Source: JACPUX01 sp964517465
GTDB taxonomy: Bacteria; Pseudomonadota; Gammaproteobacteria; Burkholderiales; Casimicrobiaceae
NCBI GenBank assembly: GCA_964517465.1
Contig: CAZFEK010000020.1
Location: forward strand, 1-64,000
Reading direction: 5' to 3'
Length of the DNA stretch: 64,000 bases
The notes under the pieces were generated by a model that ran no database searches, was not told the DNA's origin, and saw only the letters and a list, made by a program, of their open reading frames with translations. The translations under genes and the position numbers were made by a program. Below, one piece after another: positions 61,511 through 64,000 of the stretch. Each line of letters begins with the position of its first letter. The stretch's first letter is position 1.

Positions 61511-64000
61511 ATGAACGAAGAAGAAGTCGGCAGCAGCGCCCAGGGGAAAGAAAGCACCAGTCAGTCGGCATCGTGGCTCTCGGTCGGCGCGGAAGTATTG
61601 CGCGAGAAAGTCGAGGCACTTGGCCCAGACGCCATTCATTGCGATGTGCTGATCGTCGGCAGCGGGTATGGCGCAGCCGTGTCCGCGGCACGCTTGGCGG
61701 GTACAACCGTCACGGAGGAAGGCAAGAAGCGTCCAGTGAGCGTGTGGGTGCTCGAACGCGGCGAAGAGTATTTGCCCGGCCGTTTCCCCAAGCGGTTCGG
61801 TGAACTGCCGGGCCACGTCCGCGTCCAGATGCAGGAGGGAGGCACACGCAAAGGATACGCGTCGGGCTTGTTTGATTTTCGTCTGGGCAAAGACGTCCAT
61901 GCGCTGGTGGCCAATGGGCTGGGGGGTGGTTCGCTGATCAATGCCGCGGTAATGGAACGCCCCGAAGCGCGTATCTTCGAGAGCGGCTGGCCGCAGCGAC
62001 TGCGAAAGGAAGATCTTGATCGCAACTACCAAGAGGCAGAGCGGATGTTGGGCGTCTGTTCGCTTCCAGAAGCGGCAAAACCCGACAAGCTCACAGCCCT
62101 CGAACGCACTGCGCAAGGCGGGAAAGCATCGTTTCGGCGCGCGAAAGTCGCGGTGAATTTCGATGGAACGACGATTCCCGCCGACATAGGGGTTCAGCGC
62201 TACCCTTGTTCCCAGCGCGGCGACTGCGTCACCGGCTGTAATCAGGGAGCCAAGAACTCTCTCGACACCAACTACCTTGCCTTGGCAAGAGCGAAGCGCG
62301 CCGAGATCTTCTGTGGCGGATGGGTAGAAAGGCTGGCTCCCCGCAAGAACGATAAAGAACCCTGGGAGGTCGAGTGGCATTACACCGACGAATCTAAGCG
62401 CCCACCCGAGGGTAAGCCTTTTCATGTGCGTGCGCGCAAAGTCATTTTGGCGGCGGGAACTCTCGGCTCCACCGAAATCCTCTTGCGCTCCGCGACGACC
62501 GGTTTGCCTCTAGCGACCGAAATGCTGGGGCAGCGCTTTTCCACCAATGGTGACCTCATTGCCGCGGGCTATCGGCAGAGCTACCCAGTCCACGCGTCGG
62601 CGGACGAAGACAACCCCTACGCGTTTGTCCGTGGACCCACCATCGCCGGGATGATCAAAGTGGAGTCGCAAGGGCAGCGCTTCGTGGTCGAGGAGTTTGG
62701 CATCCCCGCCAACCTCCGCCGCGTGATGGGCGAGGTAACAACCACTTTTGGCCTGCTGCACCAGCTCATGGATTCGGGCGAAGGTGAGCAAGACAGCAAA
62801 CACCCTGATGAAGACCCACTGGCTGTAACGACAAAGAGCCTGGAGTTCACATCCATTTACGGCTTGATTGGCGAAGAGGAGGCCAGGGGCGAAATCAAGC
62901 TCATTCCCATCACGAAGGACGACGCGGCAAGCGAAGGCAGGGTGCGGATCGATTGGCCGGACTTGCGCGATAGCCCGCTGGCGCAGGCCCAAATCGATTG
63001 GCTAACCGAGGCCTGCAAGGAAGAAAACGGCGGCCCCGGCGGCACTATCATTCCGAGCCCTACCTGGATGGCGGTACCGCAGAAGTTCTACGAGCTTGCC
63101 CAAGTACCCAAAGGCTCCGCCATCACGGTGCATCCGCTGGGCGGGTGCCCCATGGGTAACTGCGGAAAAGACGGCGTTGTGGATTTGTACGGTCGAGTCT
63201 TCAAAGACGAAGGCGTCGACGTTTACGAAAACCTCGTCGTACTCGATGGCTCCATCATCCCCAAGGCGCTGGGTATCAATCCCGCACTGACCATTGCGGC
63301 ATTGGCAGAGCTGGCAATGACTGAGCACATCAAGACCTGGAAGTTTGACGAAGAGACAGCGCGTTCAACTTCGCTAGGCGATCGGAAGCGTTGGCAGGAA
63401 AGGTCTGAAGCCGGACCCGCGCCGACCGCAGTCAAGATCAAAGAAATGTTGCGAGGTCCAATTGAACTCGAAGGAAAAACCTACGATGCGGAGATCGAAG
63501 TCAAATTTGCGGAGATCCCTGACCTCGCCGCCTTTCTGAGGACGCTATCCCGGCAAGTGCAATTCAATGAAGCCGAATTGCGTCTCTATGCACGCCCTGA
63601 TGCGAAACCCAAGAACGGAAAGCAGAAGTTTAGTCCGCAGCGCATGGATGAACTCAAGGCGGAGCGTTTAGAGGAGAACCGCCAGCCCGTCGCGACATTC
63701 CCGCTTTCCGGAAACGCGAAGATTTTCCATCTTCCAGAACCTCAACCGTTCGACGGTCTCTGGCGCTTTCTTCGCAGATGCAAGCGTTGGCTGGTTCTGA
63801 CGCTCGCAAAAGGGAAACGGGCCTTGTGCACACTGGTCAATTGCGTCTATTCCTCCTTCACAAAGAACCGCAAAGCACCCCTCTTTCCTTGCCCGAACTG
63901 GAAGGCAGAAGTCAACCATATGCTGATCGGTCTGGAGGAGCAGAGACTTATGACTTATACCTTCAAGGTTGAAAACCCTTTATCTGGAGCGGAAAAAGGC
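61511..64000 (+). CDS. GMC / cholesterol-oxidase-type FAD oxidoreductase (3' truncated by window edge)
   Basis: 830 codons are visible and open to the end of the window. ATG 61511 has GAGGAGGAGG upstream. The FAD-binding VLIVGSGYGAAVSAARLA, the NGLGGGSLINAAVM loop, a Cys-bearing segment (YPCSQRGDCVTGCNQGAK) and the GMC C-terminal signature ITVHPLGGCPMGNCGKDGVV with GINPALTIAALAEL define a flavin-dependent alcohol/sterol oxidase relative. Beyond residue ~620 the sequence is not part of the GMC fold (RGPIELEGKTYDAEIEVKFA, and later NHMLIGLEEQRLMTYTF), so a fused C-terminal domain is present. Substrate unknown. It lies 32 bp after the kinase gene. Confidence 0.85.
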   Translation, partial: MNEEEVGSSAQGKESTSQSASWLSVGAEVLREKVEALGPDAIHCDVLIVGSGYGAAVSAARLAGTTVTEEGKKRPVSVWVLERGEEYLPGRFPKRFGELPGHVRVQMQEGGTRKGYASGLFDFRLGKDVHALVANGLGGGSLINAAVMERPEARIFESGWPQRLRKEDLDRNYQEAERMLGVCSLPEAAKPDKLTALERTAQGGKASFRRAKVAVNFDGTTIPADIGVQRYPCSQRGDCVTGCNQGAKNSLDTNYLALARAKRAEIFCGGWVERLAPRKNDKEPWEVEWHYTDESKRPPEGKPFHVRARKVILAAGTLGSTEILLRSATTGLPLATEMLGQRFSTNGDLIAAGYRQSYPVHASADEDNPYAFVRGPTIAGMIKVESQGQRFVVEEFGIPANLRRVMGEVTTTFGLLHQLMDSGEGEQDSKHPDEDPLAVTTKSLEFTSIYGLIGEEEARGEIKLIPITKDDAASEGRVRIDWPDLRDSPLAQAQIDWLTEACKEENGGPGGTIIPSPTWMAVPQKFYELAQVPKGSAITVHPLGGCPMGNCGKDGVVDLYGRVFKDEGVDVYENLVVLDGSIIPKALGINPALTIAALAELAMTEHIKTWKFDEETARSTSLGDRKRWQERSEAGPAPTAVKIKEMLRGPIELEGKTYDAEIEVKFAEIPDLAAFLRTLSRQVQFNEAELRLYARPDAKPKNGKQKFSPQRMDELKAERLEENRQPVATFPLSGNAKIFHLPEPQPFDGLWRFLRRCKRWLVLTLAKGKRALCTLVNCVYSSFTKNRKAPLFPCPNWKAEVNHMLIGLEEQRLMTYTFKVENPLSGAEKG

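Overview
The window looks like a chromosomal segment of a high-GC Betaproteobacterium (Rhodocyclales/Nitrosomonadales-like). The evidence is the order DUF167-yggT-proC-yggS divergent from pilT-pilU, a ~1605-residue NAD-glutamate dehydrogenase, the DUF971-ubiE-Tim44-ubiB cluster and mpl. Genus cannot be fixed from sequence alone, and no rRNA or tRNA gene was recognised.

1-14,150 is accessory DNA, with many short or unfamiliar genes. It holds a zeta-toxin-like kinase (5' cut by the window edge), a multi-TM protein followed by a Tat-signal FtsZ/tubulin-like GTPase domain, a small possible nuclease, a tandem AAA+ ATPase, a GIY-YIG protein, a zinc-ribbon/DUF2628 membrane protein, a second-type DnaB helicase, a PP2C phosphatase, a WYL regulator and a frameshifted uracil-DNA-glycosylase-like gene. 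A 19-bp dyad (WGCGACR-N5-TGTCGCA) occurs four times with fixed spacing, each time in a non-coding stretch upstream of one of these genes. This suggests one regulon, and it is my best candidate for an undescribed system.

14,150-18,310 holds an amidohydrolase-fold protein lacking its metal ligands, an ATP-grasp enzyme and a glycosyltransferase, then a decayed lipase remnant. 18,314-33,209 is conserved core: NAD-GDH, DUF167/YggT/ProC/YggS, PilT/PilU, a 99-bp minisatellite, DUF971, UbiE, a Tim44-domain protein, a Uma2 nuclease where ubiJ might be expected, and UbiB. 33,206-37,300 holds small exported or hydrolase genes.

37,334-45,500 holds a winged-helix/TPR protein divergent from a 2087-residue surface protein (PKD/cadherin-like, FG-GAP and PASTA modules). 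Its last ~390 bp are repeated at 50,280-50,671. The 4.8 kb between the copies is a patchwork of gene fragments (mazE, APC permease, lexA, ygjP, lysR) around a ~1.8-kb IS91-family element and one intact MFS gene. 50,689-64,000 returns to ordinary genes: a RelBE-type toxin-antitoxin pair, a KAS III-like enzyme, an MFS transporter, a GT41/OGT-like transferase, mpl, an esterase, and a PAS-LuxR regulator divergent from a response regulator/hybrid kinase pair. It ends in a GMC (cholesterol-oxidase-type) oxidoreductase that runs off the window.
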